Below the pieces are notes generated by a model that did not search any database, was not told the origin of the DNA, and was given only the letters and a program-made list of their open reading frames with translations. Shown here one piece after another: positions 52,180 to 60,821 of a DNA stretch of 64,000 nucleotides. The stretch lies in NCBI RefSeq assembly GCF_018141545.1, contig NZ_CP064357.1, positions 62,001 to 126,000 of the forward strand, in the 5' to 3' direction. The DNA comes from Miltoncostaea oceani (GTDB lineage: Bacteria; Actinomycetota; Thermoleophilia; Miltoncostaeales; Miltoncostaeaceae). The position numbers and the translations under genes were made by a program. Position 1 is the first letter of the stretch. Each line of letters begins with the position of its first letter.

Positions 52180-52770
52180 ATGAGTCGAGGACGCTCCACC
52201 AGCCGCCCATCCAACGCGCTCGCCCCCGCGCGCGGGGCAGAACAGGGCCCGATCACCCGCCTGAGCTTCGACGCGCAGGTGAAGTCGATCTCGGCCTTCG
52301 CCTACTGGGCCGAGGACGGGGAGCTGGACCTGACCCCGCCCTACCAGCGCGGCAGCGTCTGGCCCGAGGAGGCCCGCGTCGCTCTGGTCCACAGCGTCCT
52401 TCAGGGCGTGCCTCTCGGCTCGGTGTTCCTCAACGCGCGCGGCGAGCACGACCCGGTCCTCCACGTGGTCGACGGCAAGCAGCGACTCGAGGCCCTGACC
52501 GACTTCCTCGCCGGCCGGCTCCGCTTCCCCGCCGCCTGGATCGCTCCCGAGGATCTCGCCGGCACCGCTGACGCGGATGGGCTGGTCTGCTTCTCCGATC
52601 TCACCCGCCCGGCTCAGCTCGTCCTGAAGCGGGGCGCGACGGTCTCGGTCTACATGACCAAGCTGTCCTCCGAGGAGGAGGAGCGCGAGCTCTTCGAGCG
52701 GATCAACTGGAGCGGAGTCCCGATGGAGGACTCGATGCGCCCCTCATCCCAGGCGGACCCGGGCTCCTGA
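52180..52770 (+). CDS. DUF262 (ParB/GmrSD-like) domain protein
   Basis: 196 residues from ATG 52180. The DUF262 core is clear: LTPPYQRGSVWP, LVHSVLQGVPLGSVFLN, VVDGKQRLEALTDFLAG. This domain forms the NTP-using half of GmrSD-type modification-dependent nucleases and of many defence proteins. The usual DUF1524 HNH half is missing: the protein ends soon after ELFERINWSGVPM. It may be a stand-alone regulator or a truncated nuclease. The first seven residues MSRGRST are shared with the 25672 gene. Confidence 0.85.
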   Translation: MSRGRSTSRPSNALAPARGAEQGPITRLSFDAQVKSISAFAYWAEDGELDLTPPYQRGSVWPEEARVALVHSVLQGVPLGSVFLNARGEHDPVLHVVDGKQRLEALTDFLAGRLRFPAAWIAPEDLAGTADADGLVCFSDLTRPAQLVLKRGATVSVYMTKLSSEEEERELFERINWSGVPMEDSMRPSSQADPGS

Positions 52771-52823
52771 TCCCGGGGCCCGCGTTGCCCTGCCGGAGTT
52801 GACCCCGGACGTCCCGCTCTCCC

Positions 52824-53672
52824 TCAGCCGAAGCGCAGACCCTCGAGGGTGTCGGCATAGGGGCGGTCCATCACCGAGATCGATCGGTATCCCTGGCGCA
52901 TGAGCTCGGCGCCGACACCTCGGGATGGTCCGTCCGGGTCGAGAAGATCCTGCCGTAGACCCTCCCAGTCGGCGATGTAGCCATCGAGGATCTCCCCCGG
53001 GATCTGCCGCGCTCTCCGGGACTGCCCTTCATCGCAGAGCTGGCGGTCCCCGTCGAGGTAGATGACGTGTGCCGCGCGCCCGTTGGAGATCGCCGCCCGG
53101 ACGTAGGCTCTGAGCATCGTCAGCTTCAGCGCGGGGGCTGTGAGGACCGTCGCCCGCCCCTCCTCCATCGCCACATCCAGCTGATCCAGCAGCTCACCCA
53201 TCAGGAGGGCGCCGTCCACCTCCTGTACGTCAGGGCCGACCAGCTCGTCGCGGAGGCGATCAGGGCAGAGGACCCGAGCGCCGCCGAGGTCGAGGCGCTC
53301 GGCCAGGTGGGTCTTACCGACGCCGGGCGGACCGCCGATGATCAGAAGGGCCCCGGCCTCGAGGTGGATCCGCCGGACGGGATCCCGGAAGGCGCTCGCC
53401 CCGCGCTCGGGCGCGGTCTGGCGCTCCGCCGCGCGGGAGAGCTCGAGGATCCCGTAGGGGCGCAGGGACCCCGACGAGCGATCAAGAGCAGCCGCAGGCG
53501 CGGCCGGGGGGCGACGATCGAGATCTTCGAGACCCCGGGCGTTCTCGGCTGTGGACGAGCGCGCCCACTCCAGGGCGTCGCGGACCCCCTCATCCTGTCC
53601 GCCCCAATGGGCATCGAGGCCTCGCACGCGCTCGAACTCGATACGGAGCTCCGCCGGGCCGAGGACGGCCAT
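52824..53672 (-). CDS. P-loop kinase of the polynucleotide kinase-like (AAA_33) type
   Basis: 282 residues from ATG 53672; the frame is open to 53768 and the start is uncertain. N-terminal helical part (RIEFERVRGLDAHWGG), then a P-loop GGPPGVGKTH, LCPDRLRDELVG where substrate Asp/Arg residues are expected, and a lid with R-R-A-R. Related in type to the kinase half of the 56640 protein. The substrate may be an RNA or DNA 5' end or a small molecule. Convergent with the DUF262 gene. Confidence 0.75.
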   Translation of the reverse strand: MAVLGPAELRIEFERVRGLDAHWGGQDEGVRDALEWARSSTAENARGLEDLDRRPPAAPAAALDRSSGSLRPYGILELSRAAERQTAPERGASAFRDPVRRIHLEAGALLIIGGPPGVGKTHLAERLDLGGARVLCPDRLRDELVGPDVQEVDGALLMGELLDQLDVAMEEGRATVLTAPALKLTMLRAYVRAAISNGRAAHVIYLDGDRQLCDEGQSRRARQIPGEILDGYIADWEGLRQDLLDPDGPSRGVGAELMRQGYRSISVMDRPYADTLEGLRFG

Positions 53673-53832
53673 CCGACGTGTCAGCGCAGTGCGGCGAGGT
53701 CCCGGGGTGTTCGCCGGGCGTGCGTGTCCGATCGGCGCCCCATCACCCGCTCCTCGTCCGCGCCCCATGTGTCCATGATGCGACCTCCCGCGGGAGCCGG
53801 CGTCACTTCACGCGCGCCGTCCGTTGCTCCTT

Positions 53833-53879
53833 TGACACCGAACGGTGGCACTCGGAGGGATGACACCGAACGGTGGCAC
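53833..53879. promoter_or_regulatory. Two identical 19-base sites with internal dyad
   Basis: TGACACCGAACGGTGGCAC occurs at 53833-53851 and 53861-53879, start-to-start 28 bases. Each holds the perfect dyad CACCG-AA-CGGTG. They lie about 160 bases upstream of the kinase gene (52824-53672) and downstream of the gene at 53918. Looks like a pair of operators; the first also contains TTGACA, a possible -35 box. Confidence 0.7.
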
Positions 53880-53917
53880 GGGAGCGGACTCACCAGCGAG
53901 CGGCGCCGGCGCAGAGG

Positions 53918-54595
53918 TCAGGCCGAATCCCTGCGGTTGCGGTACAGGACGAATCCTCCGGCTCCGGCGCCGCAGAGCCCGAGGATGCCGAGCCAGGAGT
54001 ACTTGTGCCCGTCGGTTTCGCATCCCACTCCGTCGCCATCGCGGTCGAGGCCGTGGGGGTCGCCGGGGGTGACGTTGACGCGATGGCCGATGTCCGCGCA
54101 GTTGAGATCGAAGCCGGTGCTCGGGGCGTCCGGGACGTAGTTGAACCCGAAGCCGGCGAGGAGCACGCCGACGATGCAGAGGGCGATCCACTGGCCGCGG
54201 GCAGAGGAGGCCGTCCTCGAGGCGGTGGGCAGGGGCCGCGGCTCAGGCGCTGACGGCCGGGTGCGTGGGGTCGGAGGCCGGGGTGCGATGCCCGGGTCTG
54301 GCGCCGCCGCGGGGCGGGAGGTCGAAGCGGGCCTCGAGGTGCCGTCGGCCGCCGCGAGGGCGTCGCGTATCCAACGGGCTGCCGCTGGAGTCATCTCGTT
54401 CCAGGCACTGCGGTCGGGGTCCCATGTCTCCAGGTCGTTCTGGCGGACCGCCAAACGCACGAGCCGGAAGCGGACGTGGACCCTGTCCCCGTCGAAGCCC
54501 TCGACGTAGCCGACCTTTCCCGCGGGGATGACCCCCTTCGAGCCTGAGAGGTCTCGGCGTAAGCGCACCATCGTCGAGCCGATCATCGCTGCCAT
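53918..54595 (-). CDS. Membrane protein with Excalibur calcium-binding domain
   Basis: 225 residues from ATG 54595. N-terminal SH3/KOW-like part (VGYVEGFDGDRVHVRFRLVR), a Pro/Ala-rich linker, a membrane helix (WIALCIVGVLLAGFGFNYV), an Excalibur domain with LNCADIGHRV and DRDGDGVGCE (the Cys pair and the calcium-binding DxDxDG), and a second helix near the end. Excalibur domains are extracellular, so the N-terminus is probably inside the cell. Start choice is open among three ATG. Confidence 0.75.
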   Translation of the reverse strand: MAAMIGSTMVRLRRDLSGSKGVIPAGKVGYVEGFDGDRVHVRFRLVRLAVRQNDLETWDPDRSAWNEMTPAAARWIRDALAAADGTSRPASTSRPAAAPDPGIAPRPPTPRTRPSAPEPRPLPTASRTASSARGQWIALCIVGVLLAGFGFNYVPDAPSTGFDLNCADIGHRVNVTPGDPHGLDRDGDGVGCETDGHKYSWLGILGLCGAGAGGFVLYRNRRDSA

Positions 54596-54717
54596 CACCC
54601 CCGGCGTGCCGGCGTCGACCGCGTCATGGCCGACGATAAAGTGTCGAGCGGTCGCGGAAACCTAACCATCGGTCGAGGAGTCGCACCCAGGGCCGAACAG
54701 GGGAGAGGGGCGTCGGC

Positions 54718-55056
54718 ATGGGGATCTTCGGCAAGGCCAGGAACCGGATTCAGCTGGTCCAGTCGCTCGAGCGGGCGGCGCAGACAGTCGAGTACTCCAG
54801 AGCCGTCGAGGCCCTCGACAACGAAGAGCTCCTGTGGGCCACCTACCTCTTCCACCGCTTCAAGCACCGCGGCGCGGAGTATGAGGGCGCCACCGAGGTC
54901 GAGCGCCGCAAGCGCGACCCGTCGCTGATGGATGACCTCCAGGACCTCAACGAGGAGTACCAGGCGCTGCGACTCTCGGACTGGCAGGCCTTGGAGGGCC
55001 CCTTGTCGGCGAGGATCCTCGCCAAGCTCGACCCTGCGGCTGGACCGGCGGGGTAG
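54718..55056 (+). CDS. Small helical protein
   Basis: 112 residues, ATG 54718 with GGGAGAGGGG upstream. Almost fully helical (RNRIQLVQSLERAAQTVEYS, YLFHRFKHRGAEYEGATEVE, LMDDLQDLNEEYQALRLSDW). No motif recognised; likely cytoplasmic and perhaps a dimer. Confidence 0.7.
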   Translation: MGIFGKARNRIQLVQSLERAAQTVEYSRAVEALDNEELLWATYLFHRFKHRGAEYEGATEVERRKRDPSLMDDLQDLNEEYQALRLSDWQALEGPLSARILAKLDPAAGPAG

Positions 55057-55195
55057 GGGTGAGGGAGGCTCGCCTGCATGGGAGCCGGCGTTAGTCCCCG
55101 ACGTCAACCGCGACCCCTGGACTGGGTCCGGTGGGCTCGGTCATGCTCACCCCGTTCTGCTGGCAGTTCAGGCACATCACGAGGAAGAGGCATCG

Positions 55196-56053
55196 ATGAG
55201 CGCACGCCCCATCCGCCGAGTGGCCGCGGCAGCCTTCACCGGGCTTGTCGGCTTCGGTCTCATCCAGGCGACACCACTCTCGGGTCAGGGCACCGCCGCC
55301 AGCCCACCACCCTGCCCGCTCGCTGGTCGAGAGCTCGCCATCGAGGTGACCCCTGGCACTCTCACCCTGGCGAAGCTGCTCTCGACTGACCTCACAGCGT
55401 CGGTGTCGATCTGCCCTGGCGAGTACCTGAGTGCGAGGATCGTGACCCCGGATGTCCTCCTGGCCGGCGACGACCTCGATCCTCGTTTCGGTACCGATCT
55501 CGGTGCGACCACCAGCGACCAGCCGGCCACCCAGCAGGGACGAGGAGCGATCTCACTCAGGGCCAGTGGTAACGCCCGGCGCCAGATCGCGGGATACGAC
55601 TCTGTGAGGGTGCAGCTGGTCGCGTTCACACTCAATGCGCCCGGTGCGGATGGGCCGGCGAGTTTCATCACGATGAATGCACTGTCGGCCCCGATCCCGT
55701 TCGTCGGCGGCCCTGCGCCACTCATCGCTCCCGGCCTCCGAGTCTCCGGCACTGCGCGTTTGCCGATCCTCAACGTCACCTCGTTCGTTCCGCCAGGTCT
55801 GATAGATCGCCGCGCCGTGGTCGAGCGTCGCGTCGGAGGGCGCTATGTCCTGGTGCGCACACGGCCGGTGAAGCCCTTCTTGAACGGGCGTTTCGGAATC
55901 GTGAGGTCTGGGATCCGCCTCGACCCCGAGCGGGCCGGCGGTCCGACGGGTGTGGCCGGGGCGCGTGCGGTGAGTGTCCGCGTGCGGATCCTCAGAGACG
56001 GTGCGCGTCAACCGGCGATCGGTGGCACACCAGCCACGGTGAGACTCCCCTAG
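55196..56053 (+). CDS. Secreted protein of unknown function
   Basis: 285 residues from ATG 55196 (GAGGAAGAGG upstream). Signal peptide (RRVAAAAFTGLVGFGLIQAT). The mature protein is beta-type, with two Cys (PPCPLAG and SICPGEY), and could comprise two Ig-like domains. No family recognised. Confidence 0.7.
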   Translation: MSARPIRRVAAAAFTGLVGFGLIQATPLSGQGTAASPPPCPLAGRELAIEVTPGTLTLAKLLSTDLTASVSICPGEYLSARIVTPDVLLAGDDLDPRFGTDLGATTSDQPATQQGRGAISLRASGNARRQIAGYDSVRVQLVAFTLNAPGADGPASFITMNALSAPIPFVGGPAPLIAPGLRVSGTARLPILNVTSFVPPGLIDRRAVVERRVGGRYVLVRTRPVKPFLNGRFGIVRSGIRLDPERAGGPTGVAGARAVSVRVRILRDGARQPAIGGTPATVRLP

Positions 56054-56157
56054 CGACGTCGATCAGCCAGGCCGCCGCGTCACTCAGCCCGAGGGTCGAG
56101 CGACGCGGCGCTTGGAGGTTCACCTCCGCGCCATCCGGGGGAGGCCATACTCGCCCC

Positions 56158-56589
56158 ATGACCACACCACCTCCCTCGAACAGCCGCCGCAGTCCACTGG
56201 ATCTCGTCGCCGAGTTCCACGAGTCCCAGGACGTCACGGTGAACACGACGCCGACCTGGCCCTCCCAGAAGGACGTCGCCCTTCGCCTGCGGCTGATCGA
56301 TGAGGAGGTGGAGGAGCTGCGCGAGGCGATCGCCGCCGGCGACATGGTCGCGGTGGCTGACGCGCTCGGGGACATCGCCTACGTGGTCTACGGGTCCGCG
56401 GTGACGTTCGGGATCGACCTCGACGCGGTCGTCGCCGAGATCCACTCCAGCAACATGTCCAAGCTCGGCGATGACGGCCGCCCCGTCCATGACGCCGGCG
56501 GCAAGGTCATGAAGCCCGCGACCTACCGGCCGCCGGACCTGGAGCGCGTGCTCGCCGAGCAGGCCCGGACGGCCGCCTCACAGGGCTGA
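56158..56589 (+). CDS. MazG-like all-alpha NTP pyrophosphohydrolase
   Basis: 143 residues. The metal-binding pattern LIDEEVEELREAIAAGD with VADALGDIAYVVYG (E-x2-E-x2 and D-x3-D) is that of all-alpha NTP-PPases; the ending EIHSSNMSKLGDDG is typical of the branch related to HisE and COG4696 proteins. It should cleave an NTP to NMP and pyrophosphate, perhaps to remove modified nucleotides. About 50 bases before the HD-Pnk gene on the same strand, so possibly one operon. Confidence 0.85.
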   Translation: MTTPPPSNSRRSPLDLVAEFHESQDVTVNTTPTWPSQKDVALRLRLIDEEVEELREAIAAGDMVAVADALGDIAYVVYGSAVTFGIDLDAVVAEIHSSNMSKLGDDGRPVHDAGGKVMKPATYRPPDLERVLAEQARTAASQG

Positions 56590-56639
56590 GGGCGCCTGGC
56601 TCGGGCCGTCCGCGGCCGTCGACGTAGTGTGGAATCGAG

Positions 56640-57776
56640 ATGACCTCCACCTCGATCACGACACTGCCGGCCCTTCCCTCGGTTCCGAGCGCGCCAGGAT
56701 GGTCCGTGGACTGGGATGCGATCCTGCCCCGGCTCCCGTGGGTCGAGGAGATGCGTGCCTGTGAGCAGAACCCCGCCTGGCACGCCGAGGGGGATGTCCT
56801 CACCCACACGATGATGGTCGTCGAGGCGCTCGTTGCCGACCCGGCCTGGCGCGCCCTCGATGTGACCGAGCGCGGCGAGCTCTTCTGGGCGGCGGTCCTC
56901 CACGACATCGGTAAGCCCTCGCGCCAGCGCGCCGAGGCAGACGGAGATCTCTCCTCGCCCGGCCACGCCCGACGCGGCGAGGTGATGGCCCGTACGTTCC
57001 TGTGGCGGTGCGGTTGGGAGCCGGCGGCCCGTGAGCGGGTCTGCCACCTGGTGCGCCACCACATGGCCCCTCCCCGCTTCATCCTCAAGGACGACCCGAG
57101 CCGGGAGCTGATCGCGGTTGCCGCCGAGGTCCCCCTCGCGACCCTCGCCATCCTCTCCCGGGCCGACATCAACGGCCGGATCGCCCCGGACCTCGCGGAG
57201 TTCCACGAGCGTCTCGAGCTCGGCCTCGTGCTCGCGGCCGAGATCGGGTGCGACGCCGGCCCCTACCCCTTCAGCTCCGACCACGCCCGCGTCGAGTTCT
57301 TCCGCACCCCGGGCCGGGATCCCGGCTGGGAGGCCCACGACGACAGCTGGGCTCAGGCAACGGTCCTCTGCGGCCTCCCCGGGGCGGGAAAGGACCGCTG
57401 GGTCGCCGAGCATGCAAAGGGGCAGCAGATGGTCAGCCTCGATGACATCCGGGCTGAGCGCGCCTACCGCGGCAAGCCGAACGGTGTCATCGCCGCGGCG
57501 GCGCGCGAGCGGGCCCGCGAGCTCCTTCGAGCGCGCACGCCCTTCGTCTGGAACGCGACGAACCTCTCGCGCCAGCAGCGCGGCCGGCCGGTCGGTCTCT
57601 GCCTCGACTATCACGCGTCCGTGAGGATCGTCAGCGTCGAGGCCGGAGTCGCCCAGATCGTCGAGCGCAACGCAGCCCGCCCCGGCGGCGGTGTTCCTCT
57701 CGAGGTGATCGAGCGGATGCTCGCCCGCTGGGAGTTCCCGTCACCCACCGAGGCGCACCGGGTCGAGTTCGCCTGA
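56640..57776 (+). CDS. HD-Pnk type bifunctional end-healing enzyme
   Basis: 378 residues. N-terminal HD phosphohydrolase with His56 (LTHTMMV), the HD pair 88-89 (VLHDIGKPS), SPGHARRGE and LVRHHMAPP. C-terminal P-loop kinase with GLPGAGKD (245-252), substrate Asp in SLDDIRAERA, and a WNATNLSRQQRG lid. Such HD-Pnk proteins (known from Runella) repair broken RNA or DNA ends: the HD part removes a 2',3' phosphate and the kinase adds a 5' phosphate. No ligase gene is seen in the window. Confidence 0.85.
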   Translation: MTSTSITTLPALPSVPSAPGWSVDWDAILPRLPWVEEMRACEQNPAWHAEGDVLTHTMMVVEALVADPAWRALDVTERGELFWAAVLHDIGKPSRQRAEADGDLSSPGHARRGEVMARTFLWRCGWEPAARERVCHLVRHHMAPPRFILKDDPSRELIAVAAEVPLATLAILSRADINGRIAPDLAEFHERLELGLVLAAEIGCDAGPYPFSSDHARVEFFRTPGRDPGWEAHDDSWAQATVLCGLPGAGKDRWVAEHAKGQQMVSLDDIRAERAYRGKPNGVIAAAARERARELLRARTPFVWNATNLSRQQRGRPVGLCLDYHASVRIVSVEAGVAQIVERNAARPGGGVPLEVIERMLARWEFPSPTEAHRVEFA

Positions 57777-57963
57777 CCGGGGTGCATCGCTCGCGGGTGT
57801 GCGCAGGCCCATAGTCGCACCCACCGAAAAGTTGCCGCCTCGGAGAGTCATCTCACCCTGAGGTGTAGCCATCACGGGTCGCTCTGACAGGTACGGAGTC
57901 CACAGCAGTCGTGGTGCGGCGAGGATCGAGCGTCCGGCCGGCGCGCCCGACTAGCGTCGGCGC

Positions 57964-58752
57964 ATGGATCCGATCACCCCGCCCCAGGGACATTCCGAGC
58001 GCCTCCTGCGCGCAGCCCAGAAGAGGGAAGCCCTCATCGTCACCGTCGAGAAGCAAGTCGAAGACGGGACTCTCGTGCGCACCGAAGACGGCGACGCGCT
58101 GCTGCTCCCGATCGCCCTGACCGACGATTCCACCCTCAACGACATCGCGATCCATCCCGAGAGCACGATCATGCTCCAGGTGCTGGTCGTCTCCGGCTCG
58201 GACGGGGACCTGGTCGCCTCTCAGACCGACCTCCTCGAGCAGCTTCGCCGGCGCGCGGAGGACGACGCCCTCGAAGGCATGGCCAAGGGCCAGGTCGTCG
58301 AGGCCCACATCACCGGTCTGGAGGACTTCGGAGCCGTCTGCCTCGTCGGCCTGGTGCCGGGGATGATCCACATCTCCGATCTCTCCTGGTTCCACGTGGA
58401 CTCCCCGGCGGATGTCGTCAAGGTCGGCGACCGCGTCTCCGTCGTCATCCTGGATGTCGATCGGAACCGGCGGAGGATCAGCGTCGGCCTGAAGCAGGCG
58501 ACCCCTGATCCGTGGGCGACGTTCACCTCGACCCACCGAGCGGGTGAGGTGATCGAGGGGCGTGTGGTGAAGGACGTCGGCTGCGGCCTCTTCATCGCCC
58601 TCGGAGGCGGGATCGAGGGGCTTCTGGCCTTCAACACCGCCGCGCCGGATGACCCCCGCCTCCGCGACGGATGGCAGGAGGGCTCAGTCCTCGAGGTCCG
58701 CCTTGCCGAGGTCGACCCGGATCGCCGGCGGATCGCGCTGCGCCTGCCCTGA
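57964..58752 (+). CDS. S1-domain RNA-binding protein
   Basis: 262 residues. Two clear S1 domains: GQVVEAHITGLEDFGAVCLV...GMIHISDLSW...VGDRVSVVILDVD (about 105-175) and GEVIEGRVVKDVGCGLFIAL...GLL (about 190-262). The first 100 residues look like a third, degenerate barrel. Shorter than ribosomal protein S1 and not near rRNA genes, so probably an accessory RNA-binding protein. It follows the HD-Pnk gene by 187 bases. Confidence 0.85.
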   Translation: MDPITPPQGHSERLLRAAQKREALIVTVEKQVEDGTLVRTEDGDALLLPIALTDDSTLNDIAIHPESTIMLQVLVVSGSDGDLVASQTDLLEQLRRRAEDDALEGMAKGQVVEAHITGLEDFGAVCLVGLVPGMIHISDLSWFHVDSPADVVKVGDRVSVVILDVDRNRRRISVGLKQATPDPWATFTSTHRAGEVIEGRVVKDVGCGLFIALGGGIEGLLAFNTAAPDDPRLRDGWQEGSVLEVRLAEVDPDRRRIALRLP

Positions 58753-58929
58753 GAGGGGTCCGCTGGCTGAGAACAGCGTCCTGATCAGACCCGGCGCCCG
58801 CCGTGGCGATCTCAGCTGCAGCCGCGCCGGGGCGTCTTAGCTTGAGGTGGAGCCCACCTCACCTTCGGAGCCTGCGATCACCCGAACAACGCGCCCCATC
58901 GCCCCCGCCTTGTCCCTCGTCTCAGAGGC

Positions 58930-60549
58930 ATGGACGCTGTGAGCATCGCAACCTCACCTGAGGGATCCACGCGCGCGGTGCGTGCCGCGATCGCACAGGC
59001 CTCGTTCGAGGTGAGCGCGCGGATCGACAAGCAGCTGCGCCGCGCTCTGGACGACCTTCCCACTGAGCCGCCGCTCCCCGGAACTGCCGGGCGGCTCGGG
59101 AACGAGTCCGAGCTGCCCCGCGATCTGATCGCCATGTCCCTCTGGGCGATCGCGATAGACGATGACCGGACCGCCCACGAGCTCCTTGACCGCGCCGCGG
59201 ATCACATCACCGCCCACCTGGACTGGCTCGGCACCCAGCCGCGCCTCATTTCCGGCAGCGACCGGGACGAGATGGCCAGCCTCGCCTCGTGGCTGCTCGC
59301 CAAGGTCCAGCGCATGCGGGCCGATCGCACGGCCCTCCACGCTGAGGCGAAGGAGCTCGAGGTCAGGGCGAAGGGCTTCGCCGAGGAGCAGCTGACATCC
59401 ACGGCCGCAGCCCCGACCTTCGCAGAGGCGGCTCACGCCGGCGACCTCGCTCTCATGCGCGAGACGGCGCTGGTCATGGCCGAAGCGGTGTCGCCTGAGC
59501 GCCTCGCAGAGGTGGATGGCGTCTCGGACGAGCAGTGGGAGAGGTTCTCCCTGCAGATCAGGGCCCGGGGAGCCCGCGTCCCCGCGCACAGCGCCGCGTG
59601 GATTCGCGACCGCAACGACGCCCGGCTGCTCGATGACCTCCTCGCCTGCGATGAGCGGACGATCCAGCTGATGCGCCTGGACGACTACTCGGGCTTCGAG
59701 CGAGAGGTCATCGAAGCGCGTCTGGACTCCCGGCTCCCGACCCTGCACCACTTGGTGAGGAACCGCGTTTCTCCGGCCTCGGATGCCGAGATCGCCCGGT
59801 TCGTCGGCTCCGTGCGCCACTACCTCACCGTCGCTCAGGCGGCGGGTGCGGCGGAGGCCGGCCGGCTGCGCCTCGCTGTGCCCCAGCAGGAGCTGGAGCG
59901 CGTCGAGACCCTCGTGGCCGACGGTCAGGGCCGGATCACGCGACGCCTGATCGAGGCCTACCGGTATGGGCGTCGGACGCGCGCTGACCTCACCTACGAG
60001 CTCACGTCGAGCGCGATCGTCGACGGGGTGCCGGTGTCCGTCACCTTCGCCGTCCCTCTCGGGGCCACCCATCAACGCACCGCCGCATCCCGGTTGGTCC
60101 GCGCCCGCGCGACCGCGGAGCGGATGAACCTCCCCCAGCCGGACCCCGGGCTCTGGGGCGAGGAGGGCCTGGTAGAGGGGGACCCGGACGACTCCATCCC
60201 CGCGATCCCCGAGCTCGGCAGCATCGCCGACTTCTTCGGTCCCGAGCCGGTCTGCGACCACCCCCAGATGGTCTGGGTCGGCGTCGACCATCCCCGCCGC
60301 CATCTGCGCTGCGCGCAGTGCCAGCGGACCCTGGCCGAGGTGAAGAACTTCCAGGTTGGCGACACCATCCCCCTCCGTCAGCGCAACGCACGCCGCTTCC
60401 TCGGCCACGAGCAGTCCCTCGCGATCCTCCGCGGCGATGAGCCACCGACCCTGGAGGGCCTCCTCGCGGCCCCGACGGTCGATCCCGATGCGGTGGAGGC
60501 TTCCTGCGCGTCCTATCCTCAGGGCCCGAGCCAAGGACAGACCCCATGA
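58930..60549 (+). CDS. Two-copy family protein with C-terminal zinc finger (copy 2, intact)
   Basis: 539 residues, ATG 58930 with AGAGG upstream. Related to the 25672 gene: SELPRDLIAMSLWAIAIDDD, HITAHLDWLG, and a C-terminal CDHP...LRCAQCQRT finger followed by SLAILRGDE. The middle is helical with Arg/Glu patterns and a less conserved part. It lacks the extra domain of copy 1. No known family. Its stop overlaps the start of the next gene (ATGA), so both are probably translated together. Confidence 0.75.
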   Translation: MDAVSIATSPEGSTRAVRAAIAQASFEVSARIDKQLRRALDDLPTEPPLPGTAGRLGNESELPRDLIAMSLWAIAIDDDRTAHELLDRAADHITAHLDWLGTQPRLISGSDRDEMASLASWLLAKVQRMRADRTALHAEAKELEVRAKGFAEEQLTSTAAAPTFAEAAHAGDLALMRETALVMAEAVSPERLAEVDGVSDEQWERFSLQIRARGARVPAHSAAWIRDRNDARLLDDLLACDERTIQLMRLDDYSGFEREVIEARLDSRLPTLHHLVRNRVSPASDAEIARFVGSVRHYLTVAQAAGAAEAGRLRLAVPQQELERVETLVADGQGRITRRLIEAYRYGRRTRADLTYELTSSAIVDGVPVSVTFAVPLGATHQRTAASRLVRARATAERMNLPQPDPGLWGEEGLVEGDPDDSIPAIPELGSIADFFGPEPVCDHPQMVWVGVDHPRRHLRCAQCQRTLAEVKNFQVGDTIPLRQRNARRFLGHEQSLAILRGDEPPTLEGLLAAPTVDPDAVEASCASYPQGPSQGQTP

Positions 60550-60761
60550 CCTCCACGACCGAGACGTCCCATCACCTGGTCCGCCATCGCGAGGGCACCT
60601 GCGTGTCCGCGGCCGGCGCGTTCGCTCCGGACGCCGACCACGTCCCGACGCTCTGCGACCACGTCGTGAACCTGCCCTTCGGATACCAGCGCGGCGTCCC
60701 CGACTGCCCCGAGTGCCGGACGCAGCTGGCCCGTGTCGATCGAGGCGCTACCCCGACCTGA
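60546..60761 (+). CDS. Small His/Cys-rich protein coupled to copy 2
   Basis: 71 residues, ATG overlapping the previous stop. Contains TCVSAAG, TLCDHVVN and DCPECRTQL, a likely zinc site, in a protein with no other structure visible. It may be a partner or regulator of the zinc-finger protein. Copy 1 at 25672 has no such neighbour because the IS element follows it. Confidence 0.7.
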   Translation: MTSTTETSHHLVRHREGTCVSAAGAFAPDADHVPTLCDHVVNLPFGYQRGVPDCPECRTQLARVDRGATPT

Positions 60762-60821
60762 CGGGCCGCCACGGTAGAAGGCCTGATCGCCAGGTTGGAC
60801 GATCCCGGGCCGCCCGTCGGG

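Noticed and set aside
53067-54140. Plus-strand frame of 357 codons
   Set aside because: It overlaps both the P-loop kinase and the Excalibur protein, which have clear motifs on the other strand.
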